A stretch of 64,000 bases of DNA. It comes from Streptomyces sp. CB01373. GTDB taxonomy: Bacteria; Actinomycetota; Actinomycetes; Streptomycetales; Streptomycetaceae. The stretch's first letter is position 1, and each line of letters opens with the position of its first letter. Under the pieces are notes generated by a model. The model did not search any database. It had not been told where the DNA came from and was given only the letters and a program-made list of their open reading frames with translations. This document shows positions 34,373 to 42,891 of this stretch, piece by piece. A program made the position numbers and the translations under genes. The stretch spans positions 1 to 64,000 of the forward strand of contig NZ_NNBK01000024.1 of assembly GCF_002803075.1 (NCBI RefSeq). Direction: 5' to 3'.

Positions 34373-35299
34373 TCAGCCCTTGCTGACCATGCTCCGGAGG
34401 AAGAAGCGCAGGTTGGCCGGCTTCTCCGCGAGGCGGCGCATGAAGTAGCCGTACCAGTCGGTGCCGAAGGCGGTGTAGACGCGCATGCGGTGGCCCTCGG
34501 CGGCCAGACGCAGGTGCTCGTCGCTGCGGATGCCGTACAGCATCTGGAACTCGTACTCGTCGAGCTTGCGGCCGGCGGTGCGGGCCAGTTCCTGCCCGAT
34601 CGAGATCAGGCGCGGGTCGTGGGAGCCGATCATCGGGTACCCGTCACCCTGCATCAGAACGCGCAGGACGCGCACGTACGCCTTGTCGATCTCGTGCTTG
34701 TTCTGGTACGCGACCTCGGCGGGCTCCTTGTAGGCGCCCTTCACCAGGCGGACCCGGCTGCCGTTCGCGGCGAGGCGGCGGGCGTCGGCCTCGGTGCGGA
34801 AGAGGTAGGCCTGGATGACGCAGCCGGTCTGCGGGAAGTCCTTGCGCAGTTCCTCGTGGATGGCGAACATCGAGTCGAGGGTGGTGTGGTCCTCGGCGTC
34901 CAGGGTGACCGTCGTGCCGATGGCGGCGGCGGCCTCGACGACCGGGCGGACGTTCTTCAGCGCCAGCTCGTGGCCGTGCTCAAGGGCCTGGCCGAACATG
35001 GACAGCTTCACGGACATCTCGACCTTCGGACCGAGCTCCAGGTCCTTGATCCGGTCGATCAGTTCCAGGTACGCGTCCCGTGCGGCGGCGGCCTGCTCGG
35101 GGGTGGTGATGTCCTCGCCGACCACGTCCATGGTCAGTTCCAGGCCCCGGCCGGTGAGGTCCTCGATGATCGGGACGATGTCGCCCACGGTCTCGCCCGG
35201 GATGAAGCGGTCGACGACCTGCTTCGTCCCCGGGGCCGCCGAGATCAGGCGTCGCATCCGGTCGCTGCGCGACGCGGCGAGAATCACGGGACCCAGCAC
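34373..35299 (-). CDS. putA: Proline dehydrogenase
   Basis: This 308-aa FAD enzyme oxidises proline to 1-pyrroline-5-carboxylate and passes electrons to the quinone pool. It is the short single-function form with a PutA-type barrel: VSVKLSMFG-like substrate strand (EMSVKLSMFGQAL), LDAEDHTTLD, IQAYLFRTEADA, RLVKGAYKEPAEVAYQ, QMLYGIRSDE, and the C-terminal GYFMRRLAEKPAN with paired arginines. GTG 35299 has GGAGG six bases upstream, whereas the longer in-frame start has none. It is divergent from the PucR regulator. Confidence 0.94.
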   Translation of the reverse strand: MLGPVILAASRSDRMRRLISAAPGTKQVVDRFIPGETVGDIVPIIEDLTGRGLELTMDVVGEDITTPEQAAAARDAYLELIDRIKDLELGPKVEMSVKLSMFGQALEHGHELALKNVRPVVEAAAAIGTTVTLDAEDHTTLDSMFAIHEELRKDFPQTGCVIQAYLFRTEADARRLAANGSRVRLVKGAYKEPAEVAYQNKHEIDKAYVRVLRVLMQGDGYPMIGSHDPRLISIGQELARTAGRKLDEYEFQMLYGIRSDEHLRLAAEGHRMRVYTAFGTDWYGYFMRRLAEKPANLRFFLRSMVSKG

Positions 35300-35480
35300 G
35301 GGGCACCTCCACACGAACAAGCAAGAAGGCCGCGACCCCACGGTTCGGGGGCGGCACGGAGAACCACCGTGAAAGTAAAGGTTTCCTCAGATCGTCGGCC
35401 ATCGACAGCTGTCACGCATCCGCGCCCGTGATCTCAGACAGATGTATGAAGGCTCCGCGGAAATGCGGGAGAATGCCCGA
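35300..35480. promoter_or_regulatory. Divergent promoter region putA / PucR regulator
   Basis: These 181 bp separate oppositely directed genes and should hold both promoters and the regulator's sites. I see no strong palindrome. Confidence 0.5.
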
Positions 35481-36878
35481 GTGACATCCAGTGACAGGCG
35501 TGACTACCAGGAGCTGGTCGACGAGATCTCGGAGCTGCTCGGCGCGCCGGCCACCCTGGAGAACCGGAACTTCGAACTGATCGCCTTCGGCGCCTACGAC
35601 AGCGAGGGCGATCTGGATCCGTCCGCCCTGGACCCGGTGCGCACGCGCTCGATCCTCACCCGCCGCTCCACGTCGGCCGTCCGCCACTGGTTCGAGGGCT
35701 TCGGCATCACCCGGGCGACCGGTCCGGTGCGGATCCCGCGGACCCCGGAGGCGGGCGTGTACCGGGGGCGGATCTGCCTCCCGGTCCGCCATCGGGGTGT
35801 CGTCCTCGGCTATGTCTGGCTCCTGGACTACGACCCCGGGCCCACCGAGCAGCAACTGGCCGCGGCCATGCTGGTGACCGGGCGGATCGGCGCGCTGCTG
35901 GCCGACGAGGCCCAGCACGGCGCGGACCTCACCCGGGAGCTGCGGGCGGTGCTGACCGCCGAACCGGGCTGGCCGCGGGACATGGCGGTGGCGGAGCTGC
36001 GGACGGCCCTGGGCGTCCGCGCGGACGGACCACACACGGTGGTGTGCGTGGCCCCCTGGCCGTCGGCGGACCCGGACAACGCCCCCTCGGTGCGCACCCT
36101 GCCCGGCGCCAGGGCCCTGTGCGCGATCCCCTGGGGTGGGGGCACCTCCCACGCCCTCAAGGCAGTGGGGGACACCCAGCAGAGCCTGGTGCTGCTGGTC
36201 GGCCTGCGCTCCACGGACACCCTGACACCGGCGGTGTCGGCGGCGACCCGCCTGCTGGAGCGGGCGGCGGCGCCGGGACCGCCGGGCGGTGCCGGACGCA
36301 CCACCGCGGGAAGCGCGCGCGGTGGCGCCGGGGCCGGGGCCGGACAGGCGGCACGCCCCGAAGGCGGCGCGGGCGGCACCGGCGCCGGGAGCGGAGGGGC
36401 CGCCCAGGACGCGGCGACCGGACGGGACGGCGGCCCGGGCCGGAGCACCGGGGGAGGTTCGCACGGCGGGGTGGCCGCCGGGATCGCCGCGGCGCGGACG
36501 GGACTCGCCGGGCTGGGGACCGCGTGGGCGGAGGCCTCGGCGGCCGCGCGGGCCGCGCTGGCGGAGCCGCGGCTGGGCCCGGTCGCGCAGTGGGCGGCCA
36601 TCGGGCCGTACCGGCTGCTCACCTCGCTGCCGCCGGAGGCCGCGCACGACCCCGCCCTGCACGCACTGCTCTCCCCCGCCCACCGGGAGCTGGCCCGCAC
36701 CGCGGAGGTCTACCTCGACTGCGCGGGCCAGGCCGGGCGCACCGCCGCCGAGCTGGGCATCCACCGCCAGACCCTGTACTACCGGCTGTCCCGCGTGGAG
36801 CAGCTCACGGGCCTCGACCTGGACGACGGCGAGGACCGGCTGCTGCTGCACATGGCACTGAAGGCGGCGCGGCTCTAG
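35481..36878 (+). CDS. PucR family transcriptional regulator of proline use (probable)
   Basis: This 465-aa regulator has an N-terminal sensory region (ELVDEISELLGAPATLENRN) and a Gly/Ala-rich linker (about residues 255-340). Its C-terminal PucR HTH contains RTAAELGIHRQTLYYRLSRV. PucR proteins beside proline genes typically activate putA in response to proline. GTG 35481 is preferred because GGGAG precedes it; ATG 35442 and ATG 35463 would extend it. Residues about 220-231 (GGGTSHALKAVG) are encoded by a dispersed palindromic repeat that has entered the coding sequence without a frameshift. Confidence 0.86.
   Translation: MTSSDRRDYQELVDEISELLGAPATLENRNFELIAFGAYDSEGDLDPSALDPVRTRSILTRRSTSAVRHWFEGFGITRATGPVRIPRTPEAGVYRGRICLPVRHRGVVLGYVWLLDYDPGPTEQQLAAAMLVTGRIGALLADEAQHGADLTRELRAVLTAEPGWPRDMAVAELRTALGVRADGPHTVVCVAPWPSADPDNAPSVRTLPGARALCAIPWGGGTSHALKAVGDTQQSLVLLVGLRSTDTLTPAVSAATRLLERAAAPGPPGGAGRTTAGSARGGAGAGAGQAARPEGGAGGTGAGSGGAAQDAATGRDGGPGRSTGGGSHGGVAAGIAAARTGLAGLGTAWAEASAAARAALAEPRLGPVAQWAAIGPYRLLTSLPPEAAHDPALHALLSPAHRELARTAEVYLDCAGQAGRTAAELGIHRQTLYYRLSRVEQLTGLDLDDGEDRLLLHMALKAARL
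36138..36172 (+). repeat. Dispersed palindromic repeat, copy 2 (inside a coding sequence)
   Basis: It reads GGGGGCACCTCCCACGCCCT and continues to GGCAGTGGGGG, about 32 of 35 positions identical to 28467-28502 in the other orientation. Here it is translated within the PucR-type regulator. Confidence 0.75.
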
Positions 36879-36879
36879 G

Positions 36880-36911
36880 GCCGCGACAGGCAACGTTTGC
36901 CCCGTCGCGGC
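36880..36911. terminator. Bidirectional terminator between convergent regulators
   Basis: GCCGCGAC (36880-36887) pairs with GTCGCGGC (36904-36911). An inner GGCAA/TTGCC-like pairing is present, and the stop codons lie on either side. Confidence 0.7.
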
Positions 36912-36912
36912 A

Positions 36913-37518
36913 CTAGGACGGCCTCCGTTCGGCCTGCCGGACGCCTGTGATCACCCGGCGCAGTCCCTCGGTGAGCTGGTCCGCGTCGGTCGCGGAGTCG
37001 GAGTCGAAGAGCCACTGCACCATCAGGCCCTGCAACAGGGTCTGATAGAGGCGGCCTTCGCTGTCGACGGTCTCCTTGCTCTGGTCGGCCTCGGGGATGC
37101 CGTTGAACAGCGGCAGCAGCCCGGAACGACCCTGTTCTTCCGCCTCCACCAGCATCTTGCGCACCTCGGGGAGCCGGTCACCCTGGAGGACGATCTCGAA
37201 GCCCAGCAGCCAGATCCCCCGTGACTCGGGCATCGAGCGGATGATGTTCGCCCACACCTCGCGGAAGCGCTCGAGCGAGCCGGGAGGCGCCTGGGTGGTC
37301 CCGCCCGCGCCCCACCCGGGTTCGAACCGGTCGCCCATCCCTTCGATGAGGGAGACGTACGCCTGCACCAGCAGCGCGTCCTTCGAGCCGTAGTGGTAGC
37401 CGATCGACGCGAGATTGGTCCCCGACTCCTTCACGATGTCGCGCGCGGTCGTGCGCACGAACCCCTTCTGCAGCAGGCAGCGCTTGGCGCCCTCCAGCAG
37501 GTCCTCACGGTGTCCCAT
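36913..37518 (-). CDS. TetR family repressor of adjacent MFS pump
   Basis: This 201-aa TetR protein has HTH residues RTTARDIVKESGTNLASIGY then HYGSKDALLVQAYV, and a C-terminal domain with SRGIWLLGFEIVLQGDRLPEV. It is transcribed divergently from an efflux pump with 97 bp between starts. Three near-palindromic boxes lie in that gap, the standard layout for a drug-responsive repressor-pump pair. ATG 37518 is used; an ATG three codons upstream is possible. Confidence 0.88.
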   Translation of the reverse strand: MGHREDLLEGAKRCLLQKGFVRTTARDIVKESGTNLASIGYHYGSKDALLVQAYVSLIEGMGDRFEPGWGAGGTTQAPPGSLERFREVWANIIRSMPESRGIWLLGFEIVLQGDRLPEVRKMLVEAEEQGRSGLLPLFNGIPEADQSKETVDSEGRLYQTLLQGLMVQWLFDSDSATDADQLTEGLRRVITGVRQAERRPS

Positions 37519-37548
37519 GCCGGCCACCCTACCCGCGATCCATACAAC

Positions 37549-37598
37549 CGTCCTAGACGACCGACTTACACAAGCGTTCTAGACAAGCGTTTAAGACG
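37549..37598. promoter_or_regulatory. Three operator boxes CGTYYWAGACR between tetR and MFS
   Basis: CGTCCTAGACG (37549-37559), CGTTCTAGACA (37575-37585) and CGTTTAAGACG (37588-37598) are near-palindromic and spaced 26 and 13 bp apart. The last ends 17 bp before the pump start, so binding would block transcription of both genes. Confidence 0.68.
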
Positions 37599-37615
37599 CC
37601 CGTACATTGCTGGGC

Positions 37616-39190
37616 ATGACGAACACGACGAGCACCACCACGACCCCGCCGTCCGCGGACCGGCCACGCGCCGGGCGACGGGAATGGACCGCTCTCGGCG
37701 TGCTGATGCTGCCGTTGCTGCTGGTCTCGATGGACGTCTCGGTCCTGTACTTCGCCATCCCGGCGATCAGCGCCGACCTGGAGCCCAGCGGCACCCAGCA
37801 GCTGTGGATCTTCGACATCTACGCCTTCGTCCTGGCCGGCCTGCTGATGACGATGGGCTCGCTCGGCGACCGCATCGGCCGCCGCAGGCTGCTGCTGATC
37901 GGCGCCGCCGCGTTCGGAGCCGCCTCACTGGTGGCGGCGTACGCGGACAGCGCCGGGACCCTGATCGCCGCCCGCGCGGTTCTCGGCATCGGCGGGGCGA
38001 CCCTGATGCCGTCCACGATGGCGCTGGTCCGGACGATGTTCACCGACCCCACCCAGCGCGCGAAGGCGATCGGCGTCTGGTCGGGCGTGATGACCGCGGG
38101 GATCGCGCTCGGCTCCGTGCTGAGCGGCGTGCTGGTCCAGTTCTTCTTCTGGTGGGGCTCGGTGTTCCTGGTCAACCTGCCCGCGATGGTGCTGCTGCTG
38201 GTGCTCGGCCCGCTCCTGCTGCCCGAGTCGAAGAACCCCGCACCGGGCCGCTTCGACCTGCTGAGCGTGCCCCTGTCCATGGCGGCGGTGCTGCCCGTGA
38301 TCTACGGCCTGAAGAAGATCCCGTCCGAGGGCGTCCACCCGCTGTACGTCGTCTCCGTCGCCGTCGGCCTGCTCTTCGCCGCCCTCTTCGTGCACCGCCA
38401 GCACACGGCGGCCTCGCCGATGATCTCGCCGGCCCTGTTCCGCGGCCGGGGCTTCGCGCCCGCGGTGGTCCTCAACCTCGTGTCGTCCTTCGCGATGATG
38501 GGCTCGGCGTTCTTCACCACGCAGTACCTCCAGTCGGTGCTCGGCAAGAGCGCGATGGAGGCGGCCCTGTGGGCGCTGCTGCCGTCCGTGCCGATCGGGA
38601 TGGCCGCACCGGCGGCCGCCGCGCTGGTCCAGAAGGGCGTCAACCGGGCCTACGTCGTGACGGCGGGCTTCGCGATCGCCGCCGCGGGCTACGGCATGCT
38701 GGCCCTGGCCGGCCCGGACTCGCTCTGGCTGGTGCTGGCCGCGGCCGGGGTCCTCGCCTCCGGCATCGTGGCGGTGCTGTCCCAGATGACCGACCTGGCG
38801 CTGAGCGCGGCCCCGGTGGAGAAGGCGGGCGCGGCCTCCTCGCTGCTGGAGACGGGCGCGGAGTTCGGCGGCGCCCTGGGCATGGCGGTCCTCGGCTCGA
38901 TCGGCACGGCGATCTACCGCCATGGAGTCCCGTCCTCCGCCCCGGCCGCGGCGCACGAGACCCTGGGTGGCGCGCTGGCCGTCGCCCGCCACCTGCCGGG
39001 GCGCGCGGGAGACGCCCTGGCCACCGCCGCCCGGGAGGCCTTCACCAGCGGAATGCACGGCGCGGCGCTCACCGGCGCGGTGGTGCTGCTCCTCGCGGCG
39101 ACCGGAGCGGCGACGACACTGCGCCGCATCCACGTCAGGGAGACGGCGGCACCGGGCACGGAGACGGAGCCGGCGAAGGCCTCGGCCTGA
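37616..39190 (+). CDS. MFS drug efflux transporter, DHA2 (14-TM) type
   Basis: This 524-aa inner-membrane proton antiporter has about 14 hydrophobic spans and DHA2 signatures: LLVSMDVSVLYFAIPAI in TM1, WIFDIYAFVLAGLLMTMGSL and GDRIGRRRLLLIG in the TM2-3 loop, and ARAVLGIGGATLMPSTMAL. It would export cationic or hydrophobic compounds. ATG 37616 has no obvious ribosome site and the operator boxes end just upstream, so the mRNA is probably leaderless or short-leadered. It is controlled by the divergent TetR. Confidence 0.9.
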   Translation: MTNTTSTTTTPPSADRPRAGRREWTALGVLMLPLLLVSMDVSVLYFAIPAISADLEPSGTQQLWIFDIYAFVLAGLLMTMGSLGDRIGRRRLLLIGAAAFGAASLVAAYADSAGTLIAARAVLGIGGATLMPSTMALVRTMFTDPTQRAKAIGVWSGVMTAGIALGSVLSGVLVQFFFWWGSVFLVNLPAMVLLLVLGPLLLPESKNPAPGRFDLLSVPLSMAAVLPVIYGLKKIPSEGVHPLYVVSVAVGLLFAALFVHRQHTAASPMISPALFRGRGFAPAVVLNLVSSFAMMGSAFFTTQYLQSVLGKSAMEAALWALLPSVPIGMAAPAAAALVQKGVNRAYVVTAGFAIAAAGYGMLALAGPDSLWLVLAAAGVLASGIVAVLSQMTDLALSAAPVEKAGAASSLLETGAEFGGALGMAVLGSIGTAIYRHGVPSSAPAAAHETLGGALAVARHLPGRAGDALATAAREAFTSGMHGAALTGAVVLLLAATGAATTLRRIHVRETAAPGTETEPAKASA

Positions 39191-39202
39191 GAACAACAAA
39201 AA

Positions 39203-39234
39203 CGCCGGGCGGGCTCAAGCGGCCCGTCTGGGCG
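39203..39234 (-). terminator. T-tailed hairpin between MFS and serA
   Basis: An imperfect stem (CGCC and GGGC arms) is followed on the minus strand by TTTTTGTTGTT, a rare T tract here. It may end serA transcription or act for both convergent genes. Confidence 0.5.
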
Positions 39235-39260
39235 TCCCCCCTGCTCGAAGAGCTTGGGGG
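39234..39260. repeat. Dispersed palindromic repeat, second family, copy 2
   Basis: CTGCTCGAAGAGCTTGGGG with a CCCC lead is the inverted match of 28601-28630. Confidence 0.65.
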
Positions 39261-39294
39261 AGTTCGAGGACGATCCCGTTCAGGGCGAACGGGG

Positions 39295-39315
39295 CCCGGG
39301 GGCAGCGCCCCCGGG
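39295..39315 (-). terminator. Terminator of serA
   Basis: CCCGGGGGC (39295-39303) pairs with GCCCCCGGG (39307-39315) around a 3-nt loop, 10 bp past the serA stop. Confidence 0.68.
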
Positions 39316-39325
39316 AACGGGGACC

Positions 39326-40915
39326 TCAGACCAGGTTCACCGAACGGGCAGACGTCGCCCCGATCTCCTCGGCAACCTCCGCCAGCACCCCGGCGGGCAC
39401 GGTGTCGTCGACCGTCAGCACCGCCAGCGCCTCCCCGCCGGCCACCGCACGGGCGACCTGCATACCGGCGATGTTGATGCCTGCCTCGCCGATGACGCGG
39501 CCGACCGTGCCGACGACACCGGGGCGGTCCTCGTAGCGCAGGACGACCATGTGGTCGGCGAGCGCCAGGTCGACGTCGTACTCACCGACGGCGACGATCT
39601 TCTGGAGGTGCTTGGGGCCGGCCAGCGTGCCGGAGACGGAGATCTCCTCGCCGTCCCCGAGGGTGCCGCGCACGGTGACGACGTTGCGGTGGTCGCTCGA
39701 CTCCGAGCTGGTGGTCAGGCGCACCTCCACGCCGCGCTCCTGGGCGAACAGCGGCGCGTTGACGTAGGACACGGTCTCGTCGACGACGTCCTCGAAGACG
39801 CCCTTGAGCGCGGAGAGCTCCAGCACCTTCACGTCGTGCTGGGTGATCTCGCCGTACACCTCGACGTCGAGGCGGACCGCGACCTCGCCGGCCAGCGCGG
39901 TGAAGATGCGGCCGAGGCGCTCGGCGAGCGGCAGGCCCGGCTTGACGTCCTGGGCGATCACGCCGCCCTGGACATTGACCGCGTCCGGCACGAGCTCACC
40001 GGCGAGGGCGAGGCGGACAGAGTTGGCGACGGCGATGCCGGCCTTCTCCTGGGCCTCGTCGGTGGAGGCGCCCAGGTGCGGGGTGCACACGACCTGGTCG
40101 AACTCGAACAGCGGCGAGTCCGTGCACGGCTCCTTGGCGTACACGTCCAGACCGGCGCCCGCCACCCGGCCCTCCTTGAGGGCTGTGTACAGCGCCTCCT
40201 CGTCGACGATCCCGCCGCGCGCGGCGTTGACGATGCGCACGCTCGGCTTGACCTTGTGCAGCGCCTCCTCGCCGATCAGGCCGAGGGTCTCGGGCGTCTT
40301 GGGCAGGTGCACGGTGATGAAGTCGGAGACCTCGAGGAGCTCGTCCAGCGTCAGCACCTTGACGCCCATCTGCGCGGCCCGCGCGGGCTGCACGTACGGG
40401 TCGTAGGCGACGACCTTCATGCCGAAGGCGGACATGCGCTGGGCGACCAGGGCGCCGATGCGGCCGAGGCCGACGACACCGAGGGTCTTCTCGGCGAGCT
40501 CCACACCGGTGTACTTGCTGCGCTTCCACTCGCTGTTCTTCAGCGCGGCGTTGGCCTGCGGGATGTTGCGGGCGGTGGCCAGGAGCAGGCCGCAGGCCAG
40601 CTCGGCGGCGGTCACGATGTTGGAGGTCGGGGCGTTGACGACCATCACGCCGGCCTTGGTGGCGGCGGAGACGTCGACGTTGTCCAGGCCGACGCCGGCT
40701 CGTGCGACGACCTTGAGCTTGTTCGCAGCGGCGACGGCCTCGGCGTCGACCTTGGTCGCCGAGCGGATCAGGATCGCGTCCACGTCGGCGATGGCGGGGA
40801 GCAATTCGGCCCGGTCGGCGCCGTTGCAGTGCCGGATCTCGAAGTCCGGGCCGAGCGCGTCGACGGTCGCGGGCGACAGCTCTTCAGCAATGAGTACGAC
40901 GGGTTTCGAGCTCAC
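39326..40915 (-). CDS. serA: D-3-Phosphoglycerate dehydrogenase
   Basis: This 529-aa enzyme oxidises 3-phosphoglycerate to phosphohydroxypyruvate, the first step of serine synthesis. It is the long form: a nucleotide-binding domain (GVGLDNVDVSAATKAGV, VVGLGRIGALVAQRM, NAARGGIVDEEAL, and catalytic His in VCTPHLGASTDEAQ). An intervening allosteric domain and a C-terminal ACT domain (YEDRPGVVGTVGRVIGEAGI) that binds serine follow. GTG 40915 has GAGGA five bases upstream; a longer start has no ribosome site. It lies downstream of ilvBNC but a strong terminator separates them. Confidence 0.95.
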   Translation of the reverse strand: MSSKPVVLIAEELSPATVDALGPDFEIRHCNGADRAELLPAIADVDAILIRSATKVDAEAVAAANKLKVVARAGVGLDNVDVSAATKAGVMVVNAPTSNIVTAAELACGLLLATARNIPQANAALKNSEWKRSKYTGVELAEKTLGVVGLGRIGALVAQRMSAFGMKVVAYDPYVQPARAAQMGVKVLTLDELLEVSDFITVHLPKTPETLGLIGEEALHKVKPSVRIVNAARGGIVDEEALYTALKEGRVAGAGLDVYAKEPCTDSPLFEFDQVVCTPHLGASTDEAQEKAGIAVANSVRLALAGELVPDAVNVQGGVIAQDVKPGLPLAERLGRIFTALAGEVAVRLDVEVYGEITQHDVKVLELSALKGVFEDVVDETVSYVNAPLFAQERGVEVRLTTSSESSDHRNVVTVRGTLGDGEEISVSGTLAGPKHLQKIVAVGEYDVDLALADHMVVLRYEDRPGVVGTVGRVIGEAGINIAGMQVARAVAGGEALAVLTVDDTVPAGVLAEVAEEIGATSARSVNLV

Positions 40916-40933
40916 GTGAGTCCTCACAGATCT

Positions 40934-40973
40934 GGGGGCACCTCCCATGCCTTGAAAAGCTAGGGGGGAGCAT
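40934..40973 (+). repeat. Dispersed palindromic repeat, copy 3 (diverged)
   Basis: GGGGGCACCTCCCATGCC matches the start of copies 1 and 2, but the second half is replaced by an AAGCTAGGGGGGA end. It sits in the 315-bp gap 40916-41230, which holds the serA promoter and the ilvC terminator and no gene that I can see. Confidence 0.6.
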
Positions 40974-41182
40974 GCGGACGGCCGTGTCCCGACGGCCGCA
41001 GGCGGAGGAGGGGGCTAGCCGCGTGAAAGACGCACGACGCTGTGGGCCTGACGCGTTGTAGTTCCGAAGTGTAATGGCGCCGCCTGCATCGTATTGCGCC
41101 ACTGCGGAAGGATCACCCGTCCGTGGCTGGACGGGCAGGACAACGCCGCGAACCGGCCACGGAGCGGTGGCGGGTCCGGGTT

Positions 41183-41224
41183 CGCCGAAGGGGCCGGAGC
41201 AGCAGTGCTCCGGCCCCTTCGGCG
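41183..41224 (-). terminator. Terminator of ilvBNC operon
   Basis: A perfect 19-bp stem (41183-41201 with 41206-41224) has loop GCAG, just past the ilvC stop. Confidence 0.88.
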
Positions 41225-41230
41225 TGAGGC

Positions 41231-42229
41231 TCACGCCTCCTCGTCCACCCAGCTCATGAGCTTGCGCAGCTGCTTGCCGGTGGTCTCCAGGAGGTGCTCG
41301 GAGTCCTGCTTCTTGTACTCGTTGTACTTCTTCAGACCGCCGTGGTACTCGTCCATCCAGGTGCGCGCGAAGGTGCCGTCCTGGATCTCGGCGAGGACCT
41401 TCTTCATCTCGGCCTTGGTGGCGTCGGTGATGATGCGCGGTCCGGTGACGTAGTCGCCCCACTCGGCGGTCTCGGAGATCGACCAGCGCATCTTCTCCAG
41501 GCCGCCCTCGTACATGAGGTCGACGATCAGCTTCAGCTCGTGGAGGCACTCGAAGTAGGCGATCTCCGGCTGGTAGCCCGCCTCGACCAGGGTCTCGAAG
41601 CCGGCCTTCACCAGCGCCGCGGTGCCACCGCACAGCACGGCCTGCTCACCGAACAGGTCGGTCTCGGTCTCCTCGGTGAAGGTCGTCTTGATGACACCGG
41701 CGCGGGTGCCGCCGATGCCCTTGGCGTACGACAGGGCCAGCGCGAAGGCGTTGCCTGAGGCGTCCTGCTCGACGGCGACGATGCAGGGAACGCCGCGGCC
41801 CTCCTCGTACTGACGGCGCACCAGGTGGCCCGGGCCCTTGGGGGCGACCATGCAGACGTCCACGCCGGCCGGGGGCTTGATGAAGCCGAAGCGGATGTTG
41901 AGGCCGTGGCCGAAGAACAGCGCGTCGCCGTCCTTCAGGTGCGGGGCGATGGACTCCTCGTAGACCTGGGCCTGGATCGGGTCCGGCACCAGGATCATGA
42001 TGACGTCGGCCTCCGCGGCGGCCTCCGCCGGGGTGACCACGCGCAGGCCCTGCTCCTCGGCCTTGGCCTTGGAGCCGGAGCCCTCGTGCAGACCGACCCG
42101 GACGTCGACACCGGAGTCGCGCAGCGACAGGGCGTGGGCGTGGCCCTGGCTGCCGTAGCCGATGACCGCGACCTTGCGGCCCTGGATGATGGACAGGTCG
42201 GCGTCAGCGTCGTAGAACAGCTCGGCCAC
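41231..42229 (-). CDS. ilvC: Ketol-acid reductoisomerase (class I)
   Basis: This 332-aa NADPH- and Mg-dependent enzyme converts acetolactate or acetohydroxybutyrate to dihydroxy acids in valine, leucine and isoleucine synthesis. Its Rossmann motif is VIGYGSQGHAHALSLRDSG, with FGHGLNIRF and the helical domain containing DLFGEQAVLCGGTAALV and the SDTAEWGDY-like SETAEWGDYVTG. The length is that of the short class I enzyme. It is 117 bp downstream of ilvN, the largest gap inside the operon. Confidence 0.96.
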   Translation of the reverse strand: MAELFYDADADLSIIQGRKVAVIGYGSQGHAHALSLRDSGVDVRVGLHEGSGSKAKAEEQGLRVVTPAEAAAEADVIMILVPDPIQAQVYEESIAPHLKDGDALFFGHGLNIRFGFIKPPAGVDVCMVAPKGPGHLVRRQYEEGRGVPCIVAVEQDASGNAFALALSYAKGIGGTRAGVIKTTFTEETETDLFGEQAVLCGGTAALVKAGFETLVEAGYQPEIAYFECLHELKLIVDLMYEGGLEKMRWSISETAEWGDYVTGPRIITDATKAEMKKVLAEIQDGTFARTWMDEYHGGLKKYNEYKKQDSEHLLETTGKQLRKLMSWVDEEA

Positions 42230-42346
42230 TTTGGGTTCTCTCCTTGTGTGCAGTTTGTGCTTCCCACCGTATGCCGGTGGGGGGACGGGAGGACGGGGAG
42301 TCTCGGTATCCGGGCGGCCGGTGTCACCCGACCGCCCGGACCCGGA

Positions 42347-42871
42347 TCACGCGGAGCGGTCCAGGGCGCGCAGCGACCGGTCGGTGATCGAGCGGGCGCC
42401 GCGTCCGATCGCGATCGTTCCGGACTGGACCAGTTCCTTGATGCCGAACGGCTCCAGCATCCTGAGCATGGCCGACAGCTTGTCGCTGGAACCGGTGGCC
42501 TCGATGGTCACGGCCTCCGGGGAGACGTCGACCGTCTTGGCGCGGAACAGCTGGACGATCTCGACGATCTGGGAGCGCGTCTCGTTGTCGGCGCGCACCT
42601 TCACCAGGACGAGTTCGCGCTGCACGGCCTGCGACGGCTCAAGTTCGACGATCTTCAGCACGTTGACCAGCTTGTTGAGCTGCTTGGTCACCTGCTCCAG
42701 CGGGAAGTCCTCGACGCTGACCACGATGGTGATGCGGGAGATGTCGGCGTGCTCGGTGACGCCGACCGCCAGGGAGTCGATGTTGAAGCCGCGGCGGGAG
42801 AACAGGGCGGCGATCCTGGCGAGGATGCCGGGCGTGTTCTCGACGAGGACCGAGAGGGTGTGCTTGGACAT
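42347..42871 (-). CDS. ilvN: Acetolactate synthase small (regulatory) subunit
   Basis: This 174-aa protein is an N-terminal ACT domain (HTLSVLVENTPGILARIAAL FSRRGF region) with a C-terminal domain ending LALRALDRSA-like; it binds valine and activates and feedback-regulates IlvB. ATG 42871 gives the conserved MSKHTLSVL start; a start three codons upstream is possible. It lies 20 bp after ilvB and is part of the same transcript. Confidence 0.95.
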   Translation of the reverse strand: MSKHTLSVLVENTPGILARIAALFSRRGFNIDSLAVGVTEHADISRITIVVSVEDFPLEQVTKQLNKLVNVLKIVELEPSQAVQRELVLVKVRADNETRSQIVEIVQLFRAKTVDVSPEAVTIEATGSSDKLSAMLRMLEPFGIKELVQSGTIAIGRGARSITDRSLRALDRSA

Positions 42872-42891
42872 GGTTCTCACTCAGCTCTCTG

